64,000 nucleotides of DNA from Dillenia suffruticosa (taxonomy: Eukaryota; Streptophyta; Magnoliopsida; Dilleniales; Dilleniaceae): NCBI GenBank assembly GCA_033439265.1, contig JAVTVX010000024.1, positions 310,001-374,000 on the forward strand, given 5' to 3'. The position numbers and the translations under genes are program-made. The notes below the pieces were generated by a model. That model was given only the letters and a program-made list of their open reading frames with translations. It was not told the DNA's origin and ran no database searches. Below are positions 1 to 11,300 of the stretch, in pieces (within the stretch, counting starts at the first letter, position 1; every line of letters begins with the position of its first letter).

Positions 1-1292
1 CGATCTTCTGAGCCAATTTCATGGTTTGGAAGAGGGAAAGAGCTTCATGCGACCGGATTCACACGTGAATTTCATCTTAGAGGCCATTGAGAAAAAGACC
101 TAGATGAATCGAAGGATTTAGGCCCTTGATGAGGGCTGCTTTGGCCACGAACTCATTGATGTAAGCATCAACAGTCCCTGTTTGCTTTGTGGACTCCAGC
201 GCTTTGAAGGGTTTGCTGATAAATCTCCTCTGAATCGATCAAAAAGCTCAGAGGTTAGGTCAGACCAAGAAATCGACAGGTTTTGAACGAACAACCATTG
301 AACCCAGTGGAGCGTAGGTCCATCCATGGAAACCATAGCCATTGCAATCTTCGTTTCGTCACTGACATGATTGATGGTGAAAAATTGCTCCGCTCGTGCA
401 ACCCAAGCTATAGGATCGTGACCATCAAAGCAAGGAAGATCAACTCGTCGCAGCACAAAAGGCAAGTCTTCTTGCGATGGGTTTTTCAGTTGTGGGTGGT
501 GTTGGTGGTGGGCTCCCAAGATGGGAATGGACCCAATTTTAAGTGATGGGTCTCCGTGGACACCATGTAAGGTGGAGGTGGAGGAACCAGCTTCCTCACG
601 ACCTTCATCTTTTTATCGCAGCAATGCTGCAACTAGGTCCCCGAGAGATTCCAATTTGTCCATCTTTGTGCGATGGGTGTTCATTTCCTCAATCAAAGTC
701 TAGACACTCTTCCTAATTTCTGCGATGCTCTTCTCCAAAGATTCCAATTTAGTGACCATTTTGGTGTTAGGCATGAAGGAAAGTGTGGTAGTGGCAGTGG
801 AGAAAAAGACGGAAGAGAGAGTTAGAGAGAGAAAAAGCAGAAAAAAAAATGGGGAAGAAGCGACAGGTCGGACCAATTGTTAGGAAAAGAAGAATGAAGG
901 AACTGTAAATTCTTGGAAGATCAAGAGCTTCCTTTCATTGATTGCTAGAATTGAGCATTACAGACAGGAAAAAGAAAGAAATTCAGTCTACCTCTAAGAG
1001 CAAGACTGCCCACTCACTTAGCTGAATCTATATATCTCTTCTCTACTCCCTTCCCATCTCCCCTTTCACCTATTTATAGCCTAATTACCCCATATTCCCT
1101 CCCAAACCACTCAAAATTCTTCAACAGCAATTGGTTACCCTCTAACAGCTTTATACTCCTTGCCTTCTGCGTTGATAAACCTTCAGCCTTATTGATTTAG
1201 CCACTTGTCTTGCAGCAGCCACCTCATCATCCAGCTGGGCTGTAGTTGCCACATCATTATCCAGCTGTTTGTCTGCGGTCTCCTCCATAACA
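1..1292 (-). mobile_element. Ty3/gypsy-type LTR element, 5' part (LTR plus gag), broken
   Basis: The minus strand encodes a retrotransposon gag segment at 118-519, with the typical 'cFDGhDP..W..raEQFF' start and 'SMDG..LHW' motif. To its right lies an LTR at 878-1292 that starts TGTTAGG and ends in AACA. Read on the minus strand, this LTR carries a TATAAATAG box at about 1069-1079. The sequence next to it (GGTCCGACCTG) fits a primer-binding site. This makes 878-1292 the 5' LTR of a minus-strand element that continues left of the window. Its gag and LTR closely resemble the element at 30330-32414, so both belong to one family. It sits in an intron of the AGD1-like gene, in antisense orientation. 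It is an old, broken copy; the visible coding part carries several breaks. Confidence 0.8.
878..1292 (-). repeat. LTR (5' LTR of the element at 1-1292)
   Basis: The LTR is 415 bp and bounded by TGTTAG and TAACA. It shares long stretches with the LTRs at 30330-30674 and 31988-32414, for example 'AGCAAGACTGCCCA' and 'TATTTATAGCCTAATTACCC'. No target duplication can be tested because the partner LTR is outside the window. Confidence 0.75.
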
Positions 1293-1317
1293 TCATCCCT
1301 GCAGAGTATAAACTTGA

Positions 1318-1533
1318 TTGGGTGCCGTGCCTGCTGAAAAAGCTTTTGGTATTTTAGGGGAAAAATATGATAGAATACCTAAAGAAGTGAATGCAGCAAT
1401 TGCATATCATAAGTTAATTGTTGTAAGATTCAAATTCAGTGTGTATCTTGTTGTGCCATATACTGCTCATCAAACCAAACAAAGTCCCAGTTCAATGCTA
1501 AATTTGATTTGTGGATGGAGGCATGATGAATAG
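1318..1533 (+). other. Unassigned 71-codon open frame in the AGD1 intron
   Basis: A compact open frame reads as ordinary protein-like sequence (for example 'LGEKYDRIPKEVNAAIAYHK'). I do not recognise the family. It lies between the LTR element and the first visible AGD1 exon. It does not match the expected AGD1 N-terminus, which should contain 'MHFAKLDDSPMF' and a BAR helix. It may be a scrap of a gene carried by a transposon or a chance open frame. Confidence 0.2.
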
Positions 1534-1841
1534 AGTATCACTAATCAGGTTCATGGAATTTACTTGAATTTTTGTATCTACTGAAAGATAAGCTTGAGAA
1601 TCAAATCAAACAAGAAATTTTGTTCAATACTTCGAAATTCAATGAAACATGGAATTCTGCTTGCCGGACTTGACATTGTGATGTTTATGCCCAATTTCAA
1701 CATTCTTCCATATTACTGCTGCAATTTTGTTTTATGGTAATTAAGATCTGTGTGTTGTGGCAGACGTAAGCTGTTGCATATTTTGAATTCAATGAAACTG
1801 AGTGAGTTTAAAAGCTTTGGAAGTATTAGCTTCATGTTATT

Positions 1842-2041
1842 CAACATCCCTAGAGAAGGAAACTTGTGTGCTGATGCTATTGCGAAGTTGGGTCATAGAG
1901 TCTCTCCAAGGGTTCATAAGATTCACTCGCCGCCTAGTGAGGTCCTTTGTATTTTAAAGAGAGATTTGAGGGGTATGGCTTCCTTTGGAGGTTAAGCGTG
2001 GTTTTTCTTTTCACTCTTGTAACCCCCCCCCCCAAAAAAAA
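1842..2041 (+). mobile_element. Severely 5'-truncated LINE with poly-A tail and 14-bp target duplication
   Basis: The plus strand encodes the end of a plant LINE RNase H-like domain ('IPREGNLCADAIAKLGHR', about 1848-1905). It then has a short 3' region ending in a C-run and an A-run at about 2023-2041. A perfect 14-bp direct repeat, AGCTTCATGTTATT, lies at 1828-1841 and again at 2042-2055, immediately flanking the fragment. That is the expected target-site duplication of target-primed reverse transcription. The open frame extends upstream to 1750, so it is also possible that the LINE begins earlier and the repeat is fortuitous. Confidence 0.6.
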
Positions 2042-2213
2042 AGCTTCATGTTATTTGTTATTTTATTTATTTTTTCAACCTGTACTGCTTCTAATATACT
2101 GGAAGTTTATTATTTATTATCAAGTCTGGTGGCATGACTCTTTTATGTTTATACTTGAGCTTAACAGTTTTAGAACCTGTTTTATTTAATTTTGTATTTT
2201 GTTTTTATTGCAG

Positions 2214-5200
2214 GACCTGTAATGACCAAATTTACGATTGCATTGAGAGAGATTGGAACCTATAAAGAGGTCCTCCGCTCTCAGGTGGGACAATTTCTTG
2301 CTATGAAAGCAGTCTACTTTTGAGTACTTAGTGGCAGTCTGTTGATCTAGCTGAGTGGTGTAACGTGCTCCCGGGGGGGGGGGGAGGGTTTTGGGATGTA
2401 ACTGTGGATATGTAGGCTCATGTGCATGTTAGTCTGCAAATTATTTGGCTTGCCTTTCCACGTTATCCTTCCTGATATATTTCATGTTCATTGTACCTAG
2501 ATGCCTTTTTTTGTCTAATATTTTTGAATCTGTTGTCAGGTTGAGCACATGCTAAATGACAGGTTACTACACTTTGTCAATATTGATTTGCATGATGTGA
2601 AGGTATATGCTAATTATTTCTCTTATTATACCTCTTTTGTGTTATGAGCTAAATTAGGCACCAGAATCAACATTTTGATGTTTAAATGCAAATTCAATCG
2701 ATTGAAGTTACCGGTGTTCCATTTCTTTTTATAGAGAGCAACTCAAGTGAATTACCACAATCTATTACTTGCTCATAAAAATGAAATTGGGACATAGTAG
2801 TTAATCTTCCTGAAGCAAGTGGAAGTTCCAATGGTTTCCCAACTATGTGATTTGGGACATCCTGAAAACACACTGAACATTTGTTAACTCTATATATTTT
2901 AGTTTTTTTTTTTTTTTTTTGGTTCAATTCTTACTATCATTTTTTAAACCCAATGTTATTTGCGTTTTTCCAATGGATTCCTGCTGTAACTCTCTGGTTG
3001 TAATTTACTTCTCAAGGAGTTGCTGATAAATGGTTCTCAATTTGCAGGAAGCACGGAAGCGTTTTGATAAGGCCAGCCTTGTATATGATCAGGTGCTTTC
3101 AAAATCTTACTAGTTAGAAGCTTTTGTGGTTAATACCTTCTGAATACCCTGGGAAAAGACATGATGCCTCTGAATCTTCTTATTAAACTAATTGTAGTCT
3201 AAGCTGGAAGAAATTGGCTAGCAATCATATTAGTTTGGTCTCACTGATCACGTTGAATCAGTGAAAGCATTTACTTTCTAATTTGTTTGCATGTTTTGCA
3301 AAGGGTGGGGAATGGTCAACTTAAGATACCAGTGAGGCAAAGTAACCATCAATTTATAACTGTGTATTGATGACCGGTAGACATCTCTACATGTGAAGAT
3401 TACTTTTCCTTTGTGACCAGCCAATTTGGCTGCACTATAGAGAGATCCTCGGAAAAACTCCAAATTATCTTTTAGCCACAGAAATTGAAATTCTCAGTTA
3501 TGAAAATCATACAATAGAAGTTGTGGTCTTTTCCAGTATAGCAAGTACAAAAAATGAGGAAATAATGAATTGTTCAGGTTATACTTCAGCAGCCTATTTT
3601 AAAAATTTCTTTCTAGCTTATATGGCTATAGGAGCGAAAGAAGAAGTTGTTTCCTTATGGATATACAATCTTTAGATATCAACTATCTCCATGAATCTAG
3701 TAGTAGATTAAGGTTTTCATTTGCTCAGCGACCTACTCATAACCTGATGAAAGGACAACCCATTCTGAGGAGGAAGGACCAATGCCACTGAGTAGTAAAG
3801 GTCCTTGTATGGCGTCCTTTGTTCCACCTGGAAATTTCACTTGTCTGGGTACTGATTTGCCTGGTACAGGAGCATTGGAATATAAAATTGTTCTCCTTAA
3901 GTTTTGGATTTTTAGTAATTTGAAAATAGCTTGGTTAATGCCTAAGTGTCTATTTTAACTTAGCAGGGAAAGAAAGCCTAAAAATACATGTTTATCACAA
4001 ATATTGTTGATAATGCCTATGTTTATCACTTGAAAAATGTGATTTGGACAAAGATCTGAACTTTTGGTTGATGATGCAGGCACGTGAGAAATTTTTATCG
4101 TTAAGGAAGGGAACAAAGAATGACATTGCCACTGTTTTAGAGGAGGTAAATCCCCCCAATGCTGATTGTTTATCTCCTCAGTCTGATTGATATAGCCTTC
4201 TCAAAAAGATTTACAGTTGTGATCCTTTCATGCAATATCTAACAGTCCTGGTTTCTCAGGAGCTTCACAATGCAAGATCTAGCTTTGAGCAGGCTCGCTT
4301 CAATTTGGTTTGTGAAATTTAATCACATAGAATCTAAATTTTTCGGAGGTTTCTGATGTGAACTTTTGTTGCTACTGTGAAAACAACATCTGAGATTCTG
4401 GATCATTCTCCATTTAGGTTACTGCACTTTCAAATGTTGAAGCAAAAAAGAGATTTGAATTCTTGGAAGCAGTTAGTGGCACAATGGATGCACATCTTCG
4501 TTATTTCAAACAGGTAGATTAGATTGTAGTCCTTCAAACAGGTAGATTAGATTGTAGTCCGGACTTTTTCTATTCAGTTGTTTCACCTATTACTTTCATG
4601 CTTCTAACCTTTGCCTATGCAGGGTTATGAACTGTTGCATCAGATGGAGCCCTATATTAACCAGGTCCGTTGAATTCTTCCTTTAGAATCTGTGTGTTAT
4701 CTTGTCGAGCTTTAGATTCTTCCAGAAACTGTTAGATACGAAACCACAAATTCTTGAATTTTTTACATCTCTGAAGTCATGCTACTAATTGGAGCTATGA
4801 AATTACTAAAAGTAGGGAGGATAGCAGTAAGCAAAACAGAAGGAAGAGAACAGATTCGAAGTTCTGAAGCTTAATATCTTCTGGTGTTTCATAGGTTCTA
4901 ACTTATGCACAACAGTCCAGAGAAAGGTCAAACTATGAGCAGGCAGCTCTCAACGAAAGGATGCAAGAATACCAGAGGCAGATTGATCGTGAGAGTAGGT
5001 TGTCTTCAAATGGTTCTAATGGTTCTCCTAATGGTGATGGTATACAAACAATTGGTAGAAGTTCACATAAAATGATAGAGGCTGTTATGCAATCTGCTGC
5101 AAAGGGAAAGGTTAGTAGAGGTTTCCCTCTATTTACTTTTCAAATAACAAGTTATGAAAGGATGCCCTTTTTGGCTTCTGTGAAACAACTATCAGCTCTA

Positions 5201-5537
5201 AATGCTTAAGCTGATGGAGTGACTTCTTTATTATTTTTGAACCTTAACATTTCTCATTTCTCATTAGTTGTCATCTAAAATCTGAACCCTACATCAATCA
5301 GGTTCAGACAATTCGACAAGGCTATCTTTCCAAACGTTCCTCAAACTTGAGAGGCGACTGGAAAAGAAGGTTCTTTGTTCTCGACAGCCGAGGGATGCTG
5401 TACTACTATAGGAAACAATGCAGTAAACCATCAGTAAGCTGTGTCTTGATAAGATGTACTTCATAACCCTAAAACAGGATGACCATTTTTTTATAGAGAG
5501 GAGATTGTATCTATCTCTGTTATGGTCTTGGCATCTG

Positions 5538-5581
<44 letters not shown>

Positions 5582-8500
5582 ATATCTATTATATTTTCAG
5601 GGATCTGGCAGCCAAATTTCAGGTCAGAGGAATAGTTCTGAACTTGGTTCTGGACTGCTGAGTAGGTGGCTCTCTTCTCATTATCATGGTGGAGTACATG
5701 ATGAGAAGTCTGTAGCTCATCACACGGTCAATCTGCTGACATCAACTATAAAAGTTGATGCTGATCAATCAGATCTGAGATTTTGCTTTAGAATTATTTC
5801 GCCAACAAAGAATTATACTTTGCAGGTACGTGCTTATTAGAAGTTTGCACCTCAAGAGCCTCACCTGGTGCTCTTTTGGAGCTATCTGCATTTACCCATG
5901 CAATTATTTTGTATCAGCTTATTTGTTAAAATAAGAACCTTTACGTTTTATATCTTTTTTTTTCCTTGTTTGTCTGTGCAGGCGGAGAGTGCCCTTGATC
6001 AGATGGATTGGATTGAGAAGATAACTGGAGTCATTGCTTCATTATTGAGTTCTCAGGCTCCTGAGAGGGTGGGTACATTGTTTTAGTTTACAATTACGAG
6101 GCATTGTGTTTCTATTTATTAATTCTATTAACTGAATTTTATTTCAGTGCCTGCCTGGTAGTCCAATGGGCAGTGGTCATCATCGTTCTGCCAGTGACAG
6201 TAGTTCGTTTGAAAGCTCTGACTTTGATCCCTCAGCAGCTGAAGAACACATGACTGAGAGGAGCCTCACCACGGCTCACCACGAACGTTCGCAGAGAACC
6301 TCACAGCCACAGCGTTCCTTTGTAAAGAGTGAAAAGCCAATTGATGTGTTGCGAAGAGTGTGTGGAAATGACAAATGTGCCGATTGTGGAGCCACTGAGC
6401 CAGATTGGGCATCGTTGAACCTTGGAGTTCTTGTCTGCATTGAGTGTTCTGGTGTTCACCGCAATCTTGGTGTACACATTTCAAAGGTAAGATAATGTGT
6501 CTGTAGACAACTTCTGCAGTTAAATATTAGCAATGCTTAGCAATTATGAGCATGGCATAGATTTTTGGATGTAAAAGTCCCAGTCAATGTCATCTGGAAA
6601 ATAAAGTCGTGGTTCATTGAAAATCTCTGTCAGAGATATAGGAGTGTTTGGATAATATTCTGCCTGTACAGTTACATTGCCTTGATATTTGCTGGCAGAT
6701 CTTTTATAGTTACGTGATGTGGTAGAGCTAATTCAATTTTGTGGATTATTTCAAAGTTCTTTTTTCTTTCTGATTGTCTAGGCTTTAAGTTTCAAGCTTT
6801 TGTGGAGCCTGAAGCTCTACTTGGGATCTGAGTTAACCTTAAAATGGACTCTGAACTGCCTTGTATTTGCTGTATGAATGATATTAATCTTTGTTTGATT
6901 TTCTAGTTGTTAGACGGATCGATAAAGACGAGCTGACCAGTATAACTATGTAAAGAAGTTAAAGAATAGGGATGAAAGTAATTAGTTTGTTCATTTGGAA
7001 TTAATATTTGGATTTGGGAGTAGAATATCACAACGACTATGGCCTCGTAATGATTTAGAAGTTCTAGAACAGATGGAGATAACATAAGTGCTTATTTAGC
7101 TTCTGGATGGTCAGTGAAACCTCTTTTTAATGACAAGATCAGTAAGGTATGTTTCTTACCTTGTTCACAAACATTGGTTTTTCTTCCGAAACTGTTTCAG
7201 GTAAGGTCACTGACACTAGATGTTAAAGTGTGGGAGCCCTCTGTCATCAATTTGTTTCAATCTCTGGGTAATACTTTTGCAAACTCAGTGTGGGAGGAAC
7301 TGTTGCAGTCACGAATTGCCTTTCAGGGTGATCACATCTCATCAATGTAAGTTATTCCAATTCATGTAATTCTTTATTGCTTACAATTATTTTTTTCCTT
7401 AAGGTCAGAAGTTTTTTAGGCCTTCCTAACTTTATGTTCTCATGTGGTTTGGCAGCCTGTATAAGTCTGATAAATCACAGCTGCATATCATCAAAAAACC
7501 TAGCCATGCTGATAGTATTTCAGTGAAGGAAAAGTTCATTCATTCAAAGGTATTAAAGATTGTCATTTTTTGCTATTCTTTTGTGTATTACAATTTGGGC
7601 CTTGTGTGCACGTGAAGGAAGCTGATTTCTAACATTTAAACTGAGAGAATCTGGAGTAGGATGGGCCTACCATTTCGTATGAGGACTAAGAGTACATCCA
7701 TAAAGCAGGCATGTAAGATTGAATTGATCAACCAGGGAACCAAATTCATAGTATTTGGATAGATAAATAGCTCAGTTTTCTCATTCCAATTATATAGGTC
7801 AAGAAAAAATGGATCAGATGTTATTCCCCTATCCGCCACCAATACCTGGGTTTTCTTTCCCTCAATTTAAGAATTCATAGATGGGAGGGTAGTAAGAGAT
7901 TCCAAGTAAGCTGGAAGGATGAGGATTCTTAGGCTTGAAATGCGGCAAGCCTGTGCAGTCTGTAAAGTTAGAATCTAATGCTTCTTTCCTTGTGGTTCGA
8001 AACACAACTATCATAATTTAGACATGACTCTTTCATTCATGGTAAGAAAGTGACAAAAAAGTTAGTTAAAAATGATGCATTTTGGAATTGTTGAGGGACC
8101 CGTATCAAATGCCTAAAATCAGAACTTGTAGAACACAAGGCTTGGATTTGCATCAAAAGTAGAACAGATCAAGTATTGCATGAAACAAAGCGTTGAAAAG
8201 AGGAGAATATAGACAAGTAGTTTGAAAAGAGGAGAATATAGCTTTCATTGGTTTTGAAACTTAAGTAAGAGCCAATAATTAGTAGAATTATATGATTTTT
8301 GTTGTGAAGTATCTTTCAGAGAAAAGACACCTTCACAGGAAGGCATCTGACCACAATGCATGTCATAAGACCTTTAAACTGTATTCCACCACTTGAAAAG
8401 AAGCCATGCCGTTGGAAAATTGGCTTCATTAATGTGTTCTTCCTTGCGTGGATGCTTTGCACCCCCTGTTGGTATACTGGAACAGAGAAGTCTGTTGAGC

Positions 8501-10691
8501 TTGATCAAATGTTGGTGTGAAATATGCATATTCTTGACATCCTCTAGAAGAATTAGTTCGCTTTTATTTTGTATTAGGCACATGAGAGAGCAGTATCTGC
8601 ATATCTTGTTTGAAGGACCTCCTAATGTAAGACAATTTGCTTTCTTGCTTGGCTGCATTGGCTCTTGGTTGATCATATTCAAATCAGTCTGTAGATTTGG
8701 ATAAAATGTTGATGTTATCCTAGTAGCGAAGGAAAAGGACAGGGCTTTTTTCGTAGTAATAGTGGGTGGGTCTCATTGGATCTATACCGGCCGTTGGAAT
8801 CAAACAAAGGTCGAAGGACCATTCGATTCGTTTAGGGGCATAGGCCGCCCTCGCCTGGCACCATTCCCGGACCTAGCAGCAGACGGGTGGCCATGCATCC
8901 AACTAGCAACCAGTTGTTGCTTATATAAACTGAACTCTGAAGAATCTTTCACTTCCAGTAAGGGGCTTGTGCTTTCATCTATTGACCGCGAATCAATGCT
9001 TACAGAATGAAAAGCAAAGAGGGGGCTGGCACTAAATGATTAGAAGCCATAGCAAACATTGGGGCCACCTGGCTTATTCAATTGATTCCCGCTTTTGTTC
9101 ATATTATTAGTTATTGGTCTTTCTATTCAACAGAATCGGCTTATTTTGCTAATGATGGCTTTATATTGTTTGTGCATCTATGTGCTATGGTGACTGACGC
9201 GGATAGCTTAGTAAAACAGTTTCTTTTCTCAATATTCATAAAAACCTTGGCCCATGCATGTATCCATGTGTTTATGTGAAATACATCTTTCCATGTTTGC
9301 TTCTTCATTCACGTTCCATGAGTCAATGTCTGTTGTTTTCTGATCAACTTGTTTCTTGTTTCTTCAAATCTAAATGTAGTATGCTGAGAAACTTTTCCTT
9401 CGCAAGCCAAAGGATAGTCAATGTTCTTCTTCAGTAGCACAGCAGATTTGGGAGGGTGTCCTCACCAATGACAAAAAAGCAGTATATCGCTGCATTGTCA
9501 ACTATGAAGCAGATATAAATTGTATAAATGAGCAGTCAAGTGGCAATTCTTTGACCCTTGCAAAAATGATGTTGCAAGAGCAGCCGAGTATTGACAACAG
9601 GACCATCTGCTTCGTAGGGGACTCTTTAGACAAGTCCGCCACTAGCTCTAACTCTGCTAGTGCTAGTGGATGTCAAGAGGACCTAGATGGATGTTCACTT
9701 CTTCACCTTGCATGTGAAACTGCAGATATTGGCATGCTAGAGCTCCTCTTACAGTATGGTGCAAATATAAATTCTTCTAATTTGAGAGGTCAGGCGCCAC
9801 TACACCGCTGCATCCGCAGTGGCAGGCCAATGCTCGCAAAACTGCTGCTCTCAAGGTGAGCAAGAGTTTTTAGTTTTTACTGTGTCATGGTTTAATTTCA
9901 TCCTCGTTTAACCATGTCCAAGGATGCTACTGTTTATGCTCCATATTTTATTTGCATATTTCTCATTTGTTGCTTGTATGTGTTGTTTATATGGATATCC
10001 ATGGTTACATTCACATTCCTTGTATCAACAAACTTAGAACCATTTTGCTGTTTGATGTATTTGCTCACTGTATCATTCATTAATTTTCTTGTGGTAAGAC
10101 ATGACATGAATCATTGAAAAAATTTGAACCTGTGGTCTATGTTCATGAACATGGATATAGGATTTAATGTGACGTGGCCACAATAACAAATTTTAATTGG
10201 AAAGGGAGATTGTTGGAACAAATTTGTAAGCTTGATATTTCTTGCATTTAGACTCCTTTGATTTCAGAAACCTTTTTTATGCCTTCATGCTATGCATGCA
10301 TTAGGTTTTGTTCTCCAAGTTTCCAATTTTTTCTCTTCCAATATTAATTCTGGTTGATGATTCCGTCCACAGAGTGATCTTTAAATGTGGAAAAAGTATA
10401 TTAAAAGTGTCTTAAGCTAAATTTTGTTGCAATAAAAATGTTCTACTTCTGATAGCAATTAACACTTGGTGCTATTAATTTACTGATATGAAAAACCAGT
10501 ATTTGTCTTTTGTCCATGTTCCACAGTGCACCCTCGAAATATGATGAGCTACTGATACATCCTTGTGTAATTGCAGGGGAGCTGATCCACGGCTTGTAGA
10601 TAGTGAAGGGAAAAGCCCTTTTGATCTTGCGGTAGAGACAAACTTTGTTGATCCTGAAGTCCTTGCACTGTTATCAGAGCCAAATGGTTAG
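2214..10691 (+). CDS. AGD1: AGD1-type ARF GTPase-activating protein (BAR-PH-ArfGAP-ankyrin), 5' end outside window
   Basis: This protein stimulates GTP hydrolysis by ARF GTPases in vesicle trafficking. Arabidopsis AGD1 acts in root-hair polarity. Sixteen exons are visible: 2214-2284, 2540-2602, 3048-3092, 4080-4145, 4260-4307, 4418-4513, 4623-4664, 4895-5110, 5302-5433, 5601-5825, 5982-6068, 6148-6486, 7201-7346, 7456-7549, 9380-9855, 10577-10691. All junctions are GT-AG and keep frame, giving 752 residues plus a split first codon. The domains are: a BAR coiled coil (exons 1-8, '[20 protein letters not shown]'); a PH domain ('[20 protein letters not shown]', 'DQMDWIEKI'); an ArfGAP zinc finger CxxC-x16-CxxC with the arginine finger in 'HRNLGVHIS'; and C-terminal ankyrin repeats ('[20 protein letters not shown]'). 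Linker sequences ('[17 protein letters not shown]', '[13 protein letters not shown]') and the end 'DPEVLALLS' fit AGD1 better than AGD3/VAN3. Only about 75 N-terminal residues are missing, expected upstream of the window. Confidence 0.93.
4505..4560 (+). repeat. Perfect 28-bp tandem duplication across an AGD1 splice donor
   Basis: Two identical 28-bp copies (4505-4532 and 4533-4560) begin in the last nine bases of the exon ending at 4513 (TTCAAACAG) and run into the intron. The donor CAG|GTAGAT is therefore present twice, at 4514 and 4542. Use of the first keeps the frame with the next exon; use of the second would add 28 bases and shift the frame. Confidence 0.9.
5538..5580. repeat. CT microsatellite in an AGD1 intron
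   Basis: A run of about twenty CT units lies upstream of the acceptor at 5600. It forms an unusually long pyrimidine-rich stretch in that intron. Confidence 0.9.
8690..9290. other. Possible plant mitochondrial DNA insert (NUMT) in an AGD1 intron
   Basis: This part of the 1.83-kb intron 7550-9379 differs in base composition and texture from the surrounding AT-rich plant intron. It is GC-richer, with stretches such as 'ACCGGCCGTTGGAATC' and 'GGGGGCTGGCACTAAATG' that look like plant mitochondrial intergenic sequence. No mitochondrial gene is recognised, so this rests on resemblance only. The rest of the intron shows nothing I can name. Confidence 0.3.
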
Positions 10692-11113
10692 CTACAAAAG
10701 GGAGAGCCAGAAGAAAGGCCCTTTGCAGAAAATATTTAAGGAAGTTAATTGTATCTTTGTATGATATTGTTGCATAAATCTGATAAGAAGATTTTGAGTG
10801 AAAATTGGTGCTGTCATACATTGATTGGAGAGTGGCACGCTTGCCATTTGGTCGAGAATCAGGCTTCTAAGTATAAAAATGTGGGCCTGATGTTTGATTT
10901 GAGGCTGCTATAAGGTGGAAAATATGGGGGATGATGTCCCACTCCCAAGCCAAGAGCTGCTGGAGGCTTTGACGTGATGGGGGGCTCTGTAATGTTGAGT
11001 TATTTTGTTTATTCAGTTTGTTTGCTTCATTTTGGAGGGTTTGAGAAGTTTAGTGAGAATGTGTGTTGTACATTACTTTATTTGAGAATATTAGTAAGAG
11101 TTGCCCACCCCCC

Positions 11114-11149
<36 letters not shown>

Positions 11150-11300
11150 TTTTCTTTAGGTATTTCAAGTGTTATGCCTGTAATTCTTTCTTGGATGGTG
11201 GAGATCGGACAGAGACAGGAACAGTTTAGGTGGGGTGGTGTTGTCAAAATGTACAGTTTTGTTGTTTGGCTTTGATCGAGTTACAAGAATGCTGGGTGTT
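10692..11300 (+). other. AGD1 3' UTR and downstream spacer with a GA microsatellite
   Basis: No coding potential is seen. A GA run lies at about 11115-11144. The 3' end of the AGD1 transcript is expected here, but I cannot place the cleavage site. Confidence 0.5.

Noticed and set aside
6266-6484. Minus-strand open frame over the ArfGAP exon
   Set aside because: It is an antisense shadow of the zinc-finger exon of AGD1, which is clearly conserved on the plus strand.
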